From: an uncultured Clostridia bacterium
Lineage (GTDB): Bacteria > Bacillota > Clostridia > Christensenellales > CAG-138
Assembly (NCBI GenBank): GCA_944336475.1
Contig: CALVLD010000018.1
Span: 1-39,011 of the forward strand
Length of the DNA: 39,011 nt
Direction of reading: 5' to 3'
The stretch's first letter is position 1. Every line of letters starts with the position of its first letter. Positions 15,152-23,301 of the stretch are shown one piece after another. Below the pieces are notes generated by a model that was not told where the DNA came from, made no database searches, and saw only the letters and a program-made list of their open reading frames with translations. Both the position numbers and the translations under genes were made by a program.

Positions 15152-15826
15152 ATGTTCGGTAAAAAGCCCAAAAAGGACAAAAACACTTACGGCATAGTCG
15201 GCCTCGGCCGCTTCGGCACTGCGCTTGCGCTGAGTCTTGCGGAGGCGGGCGCAGACATCATGGTGCTGGATAAGGACGAGGAAAAGGTCAGGGAGCTGCG
15301 CGAGTATACCGAGAACGCGTTCGTCGTCCACAGCATGGACAAGAAGAGCCTGCTTGAAACAGGTATTCGGAACTGCGACATTGTTATAATCTGCATAGGC
15401 GAGCAGCTCGACATATCCATACTCACAACGCTCAACCTGGTGAGCATAGGCGTGCCCAAGGTGATAGCCAAGGCGGCAAGCAGCGAGCATGGCGAGATAT
15501 TGGAAAAGCTCGGCGCAGAGGTCGTGTATCCGGAACGGGATATTGCCGTGCGCCTTGCCCACAGGCTGGAGGCATCCCGCATGCTGGATTACATTCAGCT
15601 CAGCGAAAAGCTCAATATCTCAAAGCTGATGGCGCCCAATGCCATAGTGGGCAAAACGGTCGTGGAGGCAAACCTGAGGGGGCGCTTCGGCGTGAACATA
15701 ATCGCCATAGAGAACGGGAACACGCTCATAGAGACGGTGCGCCCGGATCATATATTCGAGGAGGACGACATACTCTATGTTTCGGGCAGCCGCAACGGGC
15801 TTGACCTCCTCTCCGAAATGAATTGA
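15152..15826 (+). CDS. ktrA: KtrA potassium uptake regulatory subunit (RCK domains)
   Basis: A 224-aa cytosolic regulator of KtrB. Residues 12-135 form an RCK_N Rossmann domain with GLGRFGTALALSLAEAG and the ribose-binding acid in VLDKDEEKV. Residues about 145-224 are the RCK_C ligand domain. KtrA octamers bind ATP/ADP or c-di-AMP and gate the channel in known systems. GGGAGGA precedes ATG 15152. Transcription ends at the terminator at 15835-15871. Confidence 0.93.
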   Translation: MFGKKPKKDKNTYGIVGLGRFGTALALSLAEAGADIMVLDKDEEKVRELREYTENAFVVHSMDKKSLLETGIRNCDIVIICIGEQLDISILTTLNLVSIGVPKVIAKAASSEHGEILEKLGAEVVYPERDIAVRLAHRLEASRMLDYIQLSEKLNISKLMAPNAIVGKTVVEANLRGRFGVNIIAIENGNTLIETVRPDHIFEEDDILYVSGSRNGLDLLSEMN

Positions 15827-15834
15827 CAGCGCAA

Positions 15835-15871
15835 AAAACGCCGTGTCCGAGGAGATCGGGCACGGCGTTTT
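15835..15871. terminator. Bidirectional intrinsic terminator between ktrA and the DUF47 gene
   Basis: AAAACGCCGTGTCCGA and TCGGGCACGGCGTTTT form a 16-bp stem with one mismatch and a 5-nt loop. An A-run lies on the left arm and a T-run on the right, so it can stop both convergent units. Confidence 0.88.
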
Positions 15872-15879
15872 GAGTATCG

Positions 15880-16500
15880 TCAGCTATTCTTCATTATCAC
15901 CAGTGATACAACGTCTGAAACGTGTTCGCAGGCATCGGCGCAGCATTCAAGCTGATCGTATACCCTGCGCCAGAAGATTATGTCGAGCACATCCCTGTCG
16001 GGAGTGCGGACGGCCTTGTAGGCGTCGAGGTAGATGCGGTCGCACTCCTCCTCTATGTCGTTTATCTGGATTATTGCAGCACGCAGACGCTCAGGCTTCT
16101 TGAAATTATGAAGCTCGGCAAACATGCTCTCCATAGCCTTGCAGCAGTCGGATATCTTCTTTGCTATGAGTATGCTCTCCTGCGTGACGGAGGCAGGCTC
16201 ATCCATGCAGAACGCCTGGAGCACCTCCTCAATGCAGTCGGCGACATCGTCCAGATTCTGGCTGAGCGACGCCAGATCGTCCCTGTCGATAGGCGTGATG
16301 AACGCTTTTGAAAGAGTGTTGTTCATCTCGTGCCGCATTTTGTCGGCAGAGTGCTCGAACTCGTGCATGGTGCGCATGCTCTCGGCGATCCGGGATGCGT
16401 CGTAGTTTGTGAGAAACTCCACGAGGTAGTCGGCCGCATTTACGCATATCTTTGATACGGCAAGCAGATTTTCAAAATAAAAAGCATCGTTTTTCTTCAT
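15880..16500 (-). CDS. DUF47/PhoU-like accessory protein of the phosphate transporter
   Basis: A 206-aa all-helical protein with a PhoU-type pattern of metal-binding acidic motifs (EFEHSADKMRHEMNNTL and QINDIEEECDRIYLDAY). DUF47 proteins almost always sit beside Pit transporters and are thought to regulate them. The gene follows pit by 16 bp in the same direction. It acts in the cytosol at the membrane face. The mechanism is not settled for this family. Confidence 0.9.
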   Translation of the reverse strand: MKKNDAFYFENLLAVSKICVNAADYLVEFLTNYDASRIAESMRTMHEFEHSADKMRHEMNNTLSKAFITPIDRDDLASLSQNLDDVADCIEEVLQAFCMDEPASVTQESILIAKKISDCCKAMESMFAELHNFKKPERLRAAIIQINDIEEECDRIYLDAYKAVRTPDRDVLDIIFWRRVYDQLECCADACEHVSDVVSLVIMKNS

Positions 16501-16516
16501 CGTTTATTTCCCCCTG

Positions 16517-17560
16517 TTAGAATATGAGCATAAACAGCTTTGTCATCAAAAAGCCTACCAATCCGCAGCCCGGGAATGTCAGCACCCATGTGAGCACCAT
16601 CTCTTTCACGACGGACAGATTGATCGCAGACAGCCTTTTCACGGCGCCAACGCCCATTATGGCAGTGGTCTTTGCATGGGTGGTGGAAACCGGAAGGCTG
16701 AACACCGAGCAGAACAGCAGGGCGGCTGCGCCTGCGATGTCTGCGGAGAAGCCCTGGTACTTGTCCAGCTTGACCATATCCATGCCGACCGATTTGATTA
16801 TCTTCTTGCCGCCAATAGCGGTGCCCACGCTCATCAGCACCGAGCAGAGCAGCAGCAGCCATGTGGGCGGCACTACGGCCTCGGGCGTCTGCCCGTTGGC
16901 AAGGAATGTGCACAGGAGTATGACCCCCATAAACTTCTGCCCGTCCTGCGCACCGTGCATAAAAGCCATTGAGGCGGCGCCGACCACCTGTGCGCCGCGG
17001 AAAAACGTCTGCGCCTTGCGCCGCTCGACCCTGTAAAAGAGCACCTCCACCAGCTTGCACACCAGCCAGCCAAAGCCGAAGCCCAGAACCACGGAGATAC
17101 CTATGCCGTAGACGACCTTGACCCACTCGCCGCCGTTTATGCCGCTGAAATTGCCGTGAAGGGCGATGGCGCTGCCGGTGAGGCCGGCAATCAGGGCGTG
17201 GCTCTCACTCGTGGGTATGCCGAACACCCATGCAAGCGTCGCCCAGAGGACTATGGCAAACATAGCGGCGCTCAGGGCAATCATGGCCTCATGCGTGTCG
17301 GTGCCGAAATCGACCATCTTGGTGATGGTCTCGGCAACGGTGGCATTAATCTTGGTCATTACGAAAACGCCAAGGAAATTGAACACCGCAGCCATTATTA
17401 TCGCACCCCTAACCGACATACAGCGTGTGGATATGCAGGTGGCAATGGCATTGGGTGCATCCGTCCAGCCGTTGACCAGTATCACGCCGCATGTGAGAAG
17501 CACAGCCGTGAACATGAGCGGACTACCCGTCAGCTGCGCCCAAAATGATTGAATGTCCAT
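16517..17560 (-). CDS. pit: PiT-family inorganic phosphate transporter
   Basis: A 347-aa membrane protein with the two inverted PiT signatures: GWTDAPNAIATCIS near residue 31 and MHGAQDGQKFMG near residue 198. The typical second signature has Asn where Gln is read here. Both PTSESHALIAGLTGSAI and PVSTTHAKTTAIMGVGAV are present. It moves phosphate, as metal phosphate, with a cation. A G-run serves as ribosome site. A promoter is seen at 17612-17640. No Pho box could be recognised. Confidence 0.93.
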   Translation of the reverse strand: MDIQSFWAQLTGSPLMFTAVLLTCGVILVNGWTDAPNAIATCISTRCMSVRGAIIMAAVFNFLGVFVMTKINATVAETITKMVDFGTDTHEAMIALSAAMFAIVLWATLAWVFGIPTSESHALIAGLTGSAIALHGNFSGINGGEWVKVVYGIGISVVLGFGFGWLVCKLVEVLFYRVERRKAQTFFRGAQVVGAASMAFMHGAQDGQKFMGVILLCTFLANGQTPEAVVPPTWLLLLCSVLMSVGTAIGGKKIIKSVGMDMVKLDKYQGFSADIAGAAALLFCSVFSLPVSTTHAKTTAIMGVGAVKRLSAINLSVVKEMVLTWVLTFPGCGLVGFLMTKLFMLIF

Positions 17561-17611
17561 TTACCCCCCCCTGTTATGGTTTAACAAAAGCATTCGTGGA
17601 AAATTGACAGC

Positions 17612-17640
17612 ATTCTAACATATCCGTCAGTGTAAAGCAA
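17612..17640 (-). promoter_or_regulatory. Promoter of pit-DUF47 operon
   Basis: Minus strand TTGCTT (17640-17635), 17-nt spacer, TAGAAT (17617-17612). Both hexamers are moderate matches. Confidence 0.5.
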
Positions 17641-17740
17641 CAATAATTTGTGTCAGGCAGGAAAAGAATTTTACGCCCGCATTCCCGCTCATGGGAGCTG
17701 GGCTCCGCCGCCGCATCGGCATAGCGTTGGATGACATCGC

Positions 17741-18145
17741 TCAGTGCCTCGGCACGGTCGAGCACATCGGGGTGCGGTGAGCATCGGGGGCACGCCTCAC
17801 CTCAAGGGCAAAGCGCAGCTCATCGGCAGCGGGGCACAGCTGCCGCTCAATCGCCCGCCCGCCTGCAAACGTCTTGGATGTAACGCCGCCCGTCCGCAGT
17901 GCGTATGTGCATCGTAATATGTCCAACGGCCCTCCAAAGGAGTAAAAGCTCCTGTCGGTTCGCCGCATGGCTGTTAATGCCGCTGAACCGACTGCGGACA
18001 TCGGCGCAAAGCTCCGGGTATGTCGGCTTGGGGATCTAAGAGCGGACGTCTCTGCCGCAGAGCGGCATGCCGTCGAAAAGAATATCCGCACGGCTGAACG
18101 CATTGGATCGACAGTACTGTTACGCATACCGGTTGCCGGTACCAT
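17741..18145 (-). pseudogene. Decayed gene, possible aminoglycoside nucleotidyltransferase C-terminus
   Basis: The span is open in one frame but has no ribosome site or good start. The stretch PLDILRCTYALRTGGVTSKT, followed by AGGRAIERQLCPAADELRFA, resembles the C-terminal DUF4111-type helix bundle of AadA-like enzymes (pattern: L-C-x-x-x-x-x-G-x-x-x-SK-x-x-G-x-x-A). A different frame continues with VLDRAEALSDVIQRYADAA at 17700-17765, as expected after a frameshift. The N-terminal catalytic half was not found. It was probably a nucleotidyltransferase and is now nonfunctional. This reading is by eye and weak. Confidence 0.3.
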
Positions 18146-18234
18146 AGCAGGCTGCGCATGCAGGCTGTCCGCTCAAGAAGGAAGCCGTGTCGAGCACGCT
18201 GCGCTGGAACAGCGGATGACAACGGTTATCGGGC

Positions 18235-18531
18235 CTATTTTGGGGCAAGCGCATGGCGCAGGCGTCCAAACAACTCTATGGCCTGTGCCGTGACAACCGG
18301 CTTCTCCGTCAGCGCCAGTATATCTGTGCAGCCTGCGTTCCTGCGATAGCCCTCAGATGCCAAGCCGCAGCCCCGACCATAGCTCATGGTATCGGGACGC
18401 TCCATGAGCTGCCTGCGGTACCAAAGCCATTTGAATTTTGCATGCGCCGGCTCAGTTCCGCATATGCCTGCTGACAAATAACATTCCGAGGGTTCATGAT
18501 ACAGCGCGGCGGTAACAGCGTCGACACACAT
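18235..18531 (-). pseudogene. GNAT-like acetyltransferase fragment
   Basis: A 98-aa open frame containing KFKWLWYRRQLMERPDTMSY followed by GRGCGLASEGYRRNAGCTDI. This resembles the N-terminus of a Firmicutes GNAT family whose members carry an MSYNAGYD-like motif and a GC-I-F motif. The acetyl-CoA binding half is missing downstream, where only broken frames occur. There is no ribosome site. It is most likely the remnant of a gene lost together with the neighbour at 17741-18145. Confidence 0.33.
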
Positions 18532-18559
18532 TCGGCGAGGATATAGTTATTTTTTCGCC

Positions 18560-18588
18560 TTGAATCCCGTATAGAACAATGCTATAAT
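18560..18588 (+). promoter_or_regulatory. uppP promoter
   Basis: TTGAAT (18560-18565), 17-nt spacer and consensus TATAAT (18583-18588), about 40 bp upstream of the uppP start. Confidence 0.75.
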
Positions 18589-18627
18589 TATGATAGAGGG
18601 GTGTGTGCCTTTGAAAAGGAGTTTACG

Positions 18628-19428
18628 ATGATGGAAATACTCAAGAGCATACTGCTTGGGCTTGCACAGGGCTTGGGAGAGTTTCTGCCCATATCTTCGA
18701 GCGGCCATCTGCTGCTGCTGCAAAAGGCGTTCGGCCTGACCGAAGGGGGGCTGGGATACTCCATAATGCTCCATATTGCTACGCTCGCCGCCGTGTGCGT
18801 GGTTTATCGAGGGCAGATATTTGCGCTGCTAAAAAAGCCCATACAGTGGAAAACGCTGTGGCTCATCGCTGCAACTGCCGTCACCTGCGCTGTATATCTG
18901 CTGTTCGACGACTTCTTCGATGAGATGTCCGCATCGGGGGAGCTCCTTGGGTACTGCTTTATTATCACCGCATTGCTGCTCACCGCATCGGAGGTCGTCC
19001 GCAGGCGGCTCGACTGCACCGTCACCTGCTCCGACATGAAATGGTGGAGGGCGCTCGTGATAGGCGCAGTGCAGGGAATCGCCATACTGCCGGGCATATC
19101 CCGCTCCGGCGCCACCATATCGGGCGCCACATTCTGCCGCATGCGGCGTGATGAGGCGGCGGAGTTCTCATTCCTGCTCTCCATACCCGCCATACTCGGT
19201 GGAGCGGTGATGGAGGTTCCCGGCATAATAGAGACCGGCCTTGGGGATTTTAACCTGCTCACCGTGATGGTCGGCATGATAGTGGCAGGCGTTTCGGGAT
19301 ATTTCGCTGTGCGCTTCATGATACATATGATAACAAAAAAGAGCTTTGTCCCCTTCATTGCATACACGGCTGCGCTCGGCGTCTTCGTGCTGCTTGATCA
19401 GTGGGTATTCCACCTTATCTATCGGTAA
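18628..19428 (+). CDS. uppP: Undecaprenyl-diphosphatase UppP (BacA)
   Basis: A 266-aa membrane enzyme that removes a phosphate from undecaprenyl diphosphate to regenerate the lipid carrier for wall synthesis; extra copies give bacitracin tolerance. Hallmarks are GLGEFLPISSSGHLLLL near residue 13 and ILPGISRSGATISGA in the middle, which supply the catalytic Glu, His, Arg and Ser residues. About eight membrane segments are visible. AAAAGGAG is 6 nt before ATG 18628; an earlier GTG lacks a ribosome site. It is the first of three closely spaced genes. The DUF368 flippase at 1603-2565 acts in the same carrier cycle. Confidence 0.95.
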   Translation: MMEILKSILLGLAQGLGEFLPISSSGHLLLLQKAFGLTEGGLGYSIMLHIATLAAVCVVYRGQIFALLKKPIQWKTLWLIAATAVTCAVYLLFDDFFDEMSASGELLGYCFIITALLLTASEVVRRRLDCTVTCSDMKWWRALVIGAVQGIAILPGISRSGATISGATFCRMRRDEAAEFSFLLSIPAILGGAVMEVPGIIETGLGDFNLLTVMVGMIVAGVSGYFAVRFMIHMITKKSFVPFIAYTAALGVFVLLDQWVFHLIYR

Positions 19429-19437
19429 AGGAGTAGT

Positions 19438-20373
19438 ATGACAAAAGAAAAAAAGGCAAAAAAGCCATCGGCTCCGTTCAATCCGTACGACCAGAGCTTC
19501 AACCTCAAACATGACATGGTGACCGGCCTCTACATAGTTGCCGTCTGCTTTATACAGTGCTGCGTTCTGGCATATTTCTACACGCCGAATCACTTCCTGT
19601 CCGGAGGCATCACCGGCGTGTCGATGCTGTTTGAGTACACCCTCGGCATCTCCAAGAGCATCCCCATGATGCTGCTGAACATACCCATCGCCATAGTCGG
19701 CGTGCGCCATCAGGGAGTCAAGTTCGTGGTGTTCAGCATGTTTGCAACGGTCTGCTACTCGCTCATGTTCGAGCTTCCGCTCATGGATATGATAACCGAG
19801 GCGTCTATGACCACCGAGATGTACGGCCTCGGCACCCACAATCAGCTCCTTGCGGCGATAGTCGGCGGAGCCATACTGGGCGTTACGGGCGTGCCCATAG
19901 TCAAGAGGGGCGCATCGCTCGGCGGCCTTGACGTCGTATCCGTGATAATCAGCCGCAAGCTGTCCATACAGATGGGCACGATAAACATAGGCTTCAACCT
20001 TGTAATAATGACCATACTCGGCTTCTGCTACGGCGTGGAAACGGCTCTCTACAGCATTATAACGATGTTCGTCTGCAATATGGCGTTCAACTTCGGCATG
20101 AGGGGCATGAACCACATAATGACCGTGTTCATAATAAGCGAGCAGTGGGACGAGATAGCTCCGCATGTGCTCCGCGATATGCACCGAGGCGTGACATACA
20201 TCCATGCGGAGGGCGCATACACGGGTCAGCCCCGCAAGCTGGTCTACTGCATAGTCAAGACCACCGAGCTTACAAAGCTCAAAAAGATAGTCAAGGATCA
20301 CGATCCGAACGCCCTGTTCTCCATAATAGACACGCTTGAAGTCGTTGGCAGAGGCTTCGGTTCCATCAACTGA
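19438..20373 (+). CDS. YitT-family membrane protein (DUF161/DUF2179)
   Basis: A 311-aa protein with a hydrophilic Lys-rich N-terminus of about 25 residues, then five or so membrane helices (HFLSGGITGVSMLFEYTLG, then GGAILGVTGVPIVKRGASLG), then a soluble DUF2179 domain from about residue 225 (MTVFIISEQWDEIAPHVL, later RGVTYIHAEGAYTG). The architecture is standard for YitT. Function is unsettled in the family; transport or signalling roles have been suggested. It follows uppP by 9 bp and precedes the dipeptidase gene by 18 bp. Confidence 0.88.
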   Translation: MTKEKKAKKPSAPFNPYDQSFNLKHDMVTGLYIVAVCFIQCCVLAYFYTPNHFLSGGITGVSMLFEYTLGISKSIPMMLLNIPIAIVGVRHQGVKFVVFSMFATVCYSLMFELPLMDMITEASMTTEMYGLGTHNQLLAAIVGGAILGVTGVPIVKRGASLGGLDVVSVIISRKLSIQMGTINIGFNLVIMTILGFCYGVETALYSIITMFVCNMAFNFGMRGMNHIMTVFIISEQWDEIAPHVLRDMHRGVTYIHAEGAYTGQPRKLVYCIVKTTELTKLKKIVKDHDPNALFSIIDTLEVVGRGFGSIN

Positions 20374-20391
20374 TAAATACGGAGGTGTACC

Positions 20392-21750
20392 ATGAACAAA
20401 AACGTTGACTCCATCATACTCTCCATGCAGGACGATATAGTGCGCTCCATACAGGAGAGCATTACATTCCCCAGCGTGGAGGGCGCTCCGGAGCCGGGCG
20501 CGCCATTTGGCAGGGCGGTGTCCGATGCGCTTGAGCATGCGCTCGGCCTTGCAAGGGAGCTTGGGCTTGACGCCTGCTCCATGGACGGCTATGTCGGCTG
20601 CATAGACTATGGCCAAGGTGAGGATCTGCTTGCCGTGGTCTGCCACATGGATGTCGTGCCCGAGGGCACAGGCTGGACGCATCCCCCCTTCGGCGGCGAA
20701 ATACACGACGGCAAAATATACGGTCGAGGCGCATTGGATGACAAGGGCCCTGCTATCTCCTCCATATATGCGCTTGCCGCCGTAAAGAAGGCGGGCATAC
20801 GCCTCAACCGCCGCGTGCGCATACTCCTGGGCACCAATGAGGAAACGGGCTGGGGCGGCATGAACTACTACAAGGAGCATGGCGAGATGCCCACGCTGGC
20901 ATTCTCCCCCGATGCGGAGTACCCCGTCGTCAACTCTGAAAAGGGCATACTGCACACCACGTTCCGCTGTCCGTTCGAGAGCCGCATAGCCATAGACGCC
21001 GGCACACGTCCCAATGTCGTTCCCGGCAGGACGGTCGTCACGCTCCCCTTTGTGGCAGAGGGTGCGGAGACCTTCCTTGAGGCGCTCGGATTCGGCTGCG
21101 AGACGGAGGCGGTCGAGGGCGGCTGCAGGCTCACGGTCATCGGCCTTGACGCCCATGGCTCAATGCCCGAAAACGGCAGGAATTCGCTGCTTGCGGCGCT
21201 GAGCTATCTTGCAACGCTGGGGCTCCCCGGCAAGGACGGTGAGATCATCGCCGAGCTGCACCGTGTGCTCGGCATGAACCGCCACGGCGAGGGCTTCGGT
21301 CTCGACGTCGCAGATGCAAGCGGCAGGCTCACCATGAACCCCGGCGTGATGCGCTGGGATGCAAACGGCATATCCGAATTCAGCATAGATGTGCGCCACC
21401 CCATATCCCTCACGCAGGAGGCGGTGCGCAGCGCGCAGGTGGAGGCGTTCAAGCCGTTGGGCTTTGAGCTTATACATGAGCATGCGCAGGATCCGCACTT
21501 CATACCCGAGGACAGCGAGCTTGTGACAAAGCTGCTCAAGGTCTATGCCGACCGCTCCGGCGAGAATCTGTCCCCCCTGGCGATAGGCGGCGGCACATAC
21601 GCCCGTGCATTCCCCAATGCCGTGGCGTTCGGCTGCGAGCGTCCCGGTATCTCCGCCGCCGTCCACATGCCCAACGAGTATATCTCCATTGAGGACGTGA
21701 TGTTCAACACATACATGATAGCCGACGCAATACTCGCACTGGCAGAGTGA
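20392..21750 (+). CDS. pepV: PepV-like M20 dipeptidase
   Basis: A 452-aa cytosolic zinc dipeptidase of family M20. Metal-site motifs are readable: CHMDVVPEG (His 85, Asp 87), GRGALDDKGP (bridging Asp 117, next to Asp 116) and GTNEETGWGG (Glu 150/151). A dimer or lid domain is inserted at about 180-380, with GLDAHGSMPENGRNS in it. The C-terminal GGGTYARAFPNAVAFG supplies the last ligand region. PepV-type enzymes split dipeptides for amino-acid recycling. GGAGGTG precedes ATG 20392, and the operon ends at the terminator 21760-21790. Confidence 0.9.
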   Translation: MNKNVDSIILSMQDDIVRSIQESITFPSVEGAPEPGAPFGRAVSDALEHALGLARELGLDACSMDGYVGCIDYGQGEDLLAVVCHMDVVPEGTGWTHPPFGGEIHDGKIYGRGALDDKGPAISSIYALAAVKKAGIRLNRRVRILLGTNEETGWGGMNYYKEHGEMPTLAFSPDAEYPVVNSEKGILHTTFRCPFESRIAIDAGTRPNVVPGRTVVTLPFVAEGAETFLEALGFGCETEAVEGGCRLTVIGLDAHGSMPENGRNSLLAALSYLATLGLPGKDGEIIAELHRVLGMNRHGEGFGLDVADASGRLTMNPGVMRWDANGISEFSIDVRHPISLTQEAVRSAQVEAFKPLGFELIHEHAQDPHFIPEDSELVTKLLKVYADRSGENLSPLAIGGGTYARAFPNAVAFGCERPGISAAVHMPNEYISIEDVMFNTYMIADAILALAE

Positions 21751-21759
21751 CCCGACGCC

Positions 21760-21790
21760 ACGCCGCCGCACGGTCATGCGGCGGCGTTTT
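21760..21790 (+). terminator. Intrinsic terminator after pepV
   Basis: ACGCCGCCGCA / TGCGGCGGCGT is a perfect 11-bp stem with a 6-nt loop, followed by TTTT. It lies 10 bp after the pepV stop. Confidence 0.92.
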
Positions 21791-21877
21791 TCTGCCTTTA
21801 TTCGCATATAGTGGCGGACTGTGCCTAAATATACAATAAAAAACGGCGATCTGTTTATAGAATTTATCGCTTACATA

Positions 21878-21886
21878 TGTTATACT
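21878..21886 (+). promoter_or_regulatory. Extended -10 promoter of the hydrogenase operon
   Basis: TGT followed by TATACT forms an extended -10 element about 118 nt upstream of the first hydrogenase gene. No TTGACA-like -35 is visible, as is usual for extended -10 promoters or those needing an activator. The region upstream is AT-rich. I could not recognise a Rex site. Confidence 0.45.
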
Positions 21887-22003
21887 CTTGGATAGCTGAA
21901 ACTGGAGTAGTCTGCCGTCCGTACATGCGAACAGGCGGGCGCTTTGGCGTAGGCTGAAGCAAACCATTTCATTTCCGCATCTGCGGTAATAAGGAGGACT
22001 GTC

Positions 22004-22498
22004 ATGGCAAAACAAATCACGGCAATTCCCTTCAACGGAACTCCCGAGCAGGAGGCGAAGCTGAAGGAGGTCATCGCCGAGTGGAAGGGCAAGGAAGGTG
22101 CAACGATGCCCGTTCTGCAGGCAGCGCAGGAGATCTACGGATACCTGCCGATCGAGGTTCAGACGATGGTGGCGGAGGGTCTCGGCCGCTCTCTTGAGGA
22201 GATTTACGGCGTTTCCACGTTCTACTCCATGTTCAACCTTGAGCCCCGCGGCAAGCATCTCATCCGGGTATGTCTGGGTACCGCCTGCTATGTCAAGGGC
22301 GCACAGAACCTGCTCGACGAGCTCGCAAGGGTGCTGAACGTCGAGCCCGGTCACACCACTGCGGACGGTAAATTCACGCTGGAGCCCACGCGCTGTCTCG
22401 GCTGCTGCGGTCTTGCTCCCGTCATAATGATCGACAACGATGTTCACGGGCGTCTCGTTCCTGCGGATGTGCGTGAGATCCTCAAGAAGTACGACTGA
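22004..22498 (+). CDS. hydC: HydC/NuoE-like [2Fe-2S] subunit of bifurcating hydrogenase
   Basis: A 164-aa thioredoxin-fold [2Fe-2S] protein of the NuoE type. It has a helical N-terminal region (LPIEVQTMVAEGLGRSLEEIYGVSTFYSMF) and the four cluster cysteines in CLGTACYVKG and CLGCCGLAP. In HydABC and Hnd complexes it passes electrons with the NuoF-like subunit. AAGGAGG is 7 nt before ATG 22004. It opens the operon, six genes away from hydB and hydA, so sensor and enzyme genes are interleaved. Confidence 0.9.
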   Translation: MAKQITAIPFNGTPEQEAKLKEVIAEWKGKEGATMPVLQAAQEIYGYLPIEVQTMVAEGLGRSLEEIYGVSTFYSMFNLEPRGKHLIRVCLGTACYVKGAQNLLDELARVLNVEPGHTTADGKFTLEPTRCLGCCGLAPVIMIDNDVHGRLVPADVREILKKYD

Positions 22499-22527
22499 TT
22501 TCGCTTTGCCTGAAAGGATATCATCTT

Positions 22528-22866
22528 ATGAAAATTAGCAGGGTAGTCGAAGTGTTGGACGCAAAGGTGCTTGCAGGGGAGGGAGGCCTCGATCAGGAGG
22601 TGCGCTCTGCGTGCGGAAGCGACATGATGAGCGATGTGCTTGCGTATGTCAAGGATCAGGGGCTGTTGCTCTCCGGCCTTATGAACCCGCAGGTCGTTCG
22701 CACCGCCATGATGATGGACATGCACTGCATTGTGTTTGTTCGGGGCAAGCAGCCGTCGGAAGAGATACTCAGGCTCGCCGAGGCGGCCGACATAGCCGTG
22801 CTCTCGACCGAGCTGACCATGTACATGTCCTGCGGCAGGCTCTATGAGGCCGGCCTCGGAAAGTGA
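22528..22866 (+). CDS. DRTGG-domain protein, hydrogenase operon (first copy)
   Basis: A 112-aa protein with the DRTGG-type alpha/beta fold: VLDAKVLAG at the start, CGSDMMSDVLAYVKDQGLLL in the middle, and MHCIVFVRGKQPSEEILRLA. It has no catalytic motif. Stand-alone DRTGG proteins often sit in [FeFe]-hydrogenase operons with sensory hydrogenases; their ligand is not known. AAAGG lies before ATG 22528. It is paired with a second copy at 24591-24926 that flanks the sensory hydrogenase on the other side. Confidence 0.82.
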   Translation: MKISRVVEVLDAKVLAGEGGLDQEVRSACGSDMMSDVLAYVKDQGLLLSGLMNPQVVRTAMMMDMHCIVFVRGKQPSEEILRLAEAADIAVLSTELTMYMSCGRLYEAGLGK

Positions 22867-22876
22867 CGGCGCACTC

Positions 22877-23299
22877 ATGAGCGAACCGCTGCATTTTCAT
22901 TTTGATGTAAACGGGGATGACTTTACCTCGGCAGGCGAGGCGTCCGTTCAGGTAAAAAAATTGCTCAGGCAGCTCGACGTTGCGCCGGAGCTGATCCGCA
23001 GAATATCCATAGCCATGTATGAGGGCGAGATAAACATGGTTATCCATGCCCACGGCGGCGATGCGGATGTTTTTATCGCAGAGGATGAGGTGACCATTCG
23101 CCTGCGCGACGACGGCCCCGGCATCCCGGACGTCGAAAAGGCCATGAGCGAGGGCTACTCCACTGCGCCGGACAATATCCGCGCGCTGGGCTTCGGGGCA
23201 GGCATGGGCCTCCCCAATATGAAGCGTTACTCGGATAGCCTGACTATAGATTCCCTTGTCGGCAAGGGGACGACTATAACGATGGTTTTTAGGTTTTGA
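22877..23299 (+). CDS. RsbW/SpoIIAB-like GHKL ATPase
   Basis: A 140-aa ATP-binding protein of the anti-sigma/serine-kinase type. The N box is IAMYEGEINMVIHAHGG, the G1 box RDDGPGIPD, and the G2/lid GFGAGMGLPNMKRYSD. Such proteins phosphorylate an anti-sigma antagonist or bind a sigma factor. Here the partner is unknown, since no STAS protein or sigma factor is nearby. Start ATG 22877 is preferred over an overlapping upstream ATG at 22844 because the fold begins at once; neither has a strong ribosome site. Its location just before the sensory hydrogenase suggests that it relays that sensor's output. Confidence 0.85.
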   Translation: MSEPLHFHFDVNGDDFTSAGEASVQVKKLLRQLDVAPELIRRISIAMYEGEINMVIHAHGGDADVFIAEDEVTIRLRDDGPGIPDVEKAMSEGYSTAPDNIRALGFGAGMGLPNMKRYSDSLTIDSLVGKGTTITMVFRF

Positions 23300-23301
23300 T
23301 T

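Noticed and set aside
19168-21156. 662-aa open frame antisense to uppP, the YitT gene and pepV
   Set aside because: It spans three well-identified genes on the other strand and shows no domain or start signal.
21887-22003. Riboswitch or Rex operator upstream of the hydrogenase operon
   Set aside because: I looked for a Rex-like TTGTGA...TCACAA site and known riboswitch cores in the leader and saw none.
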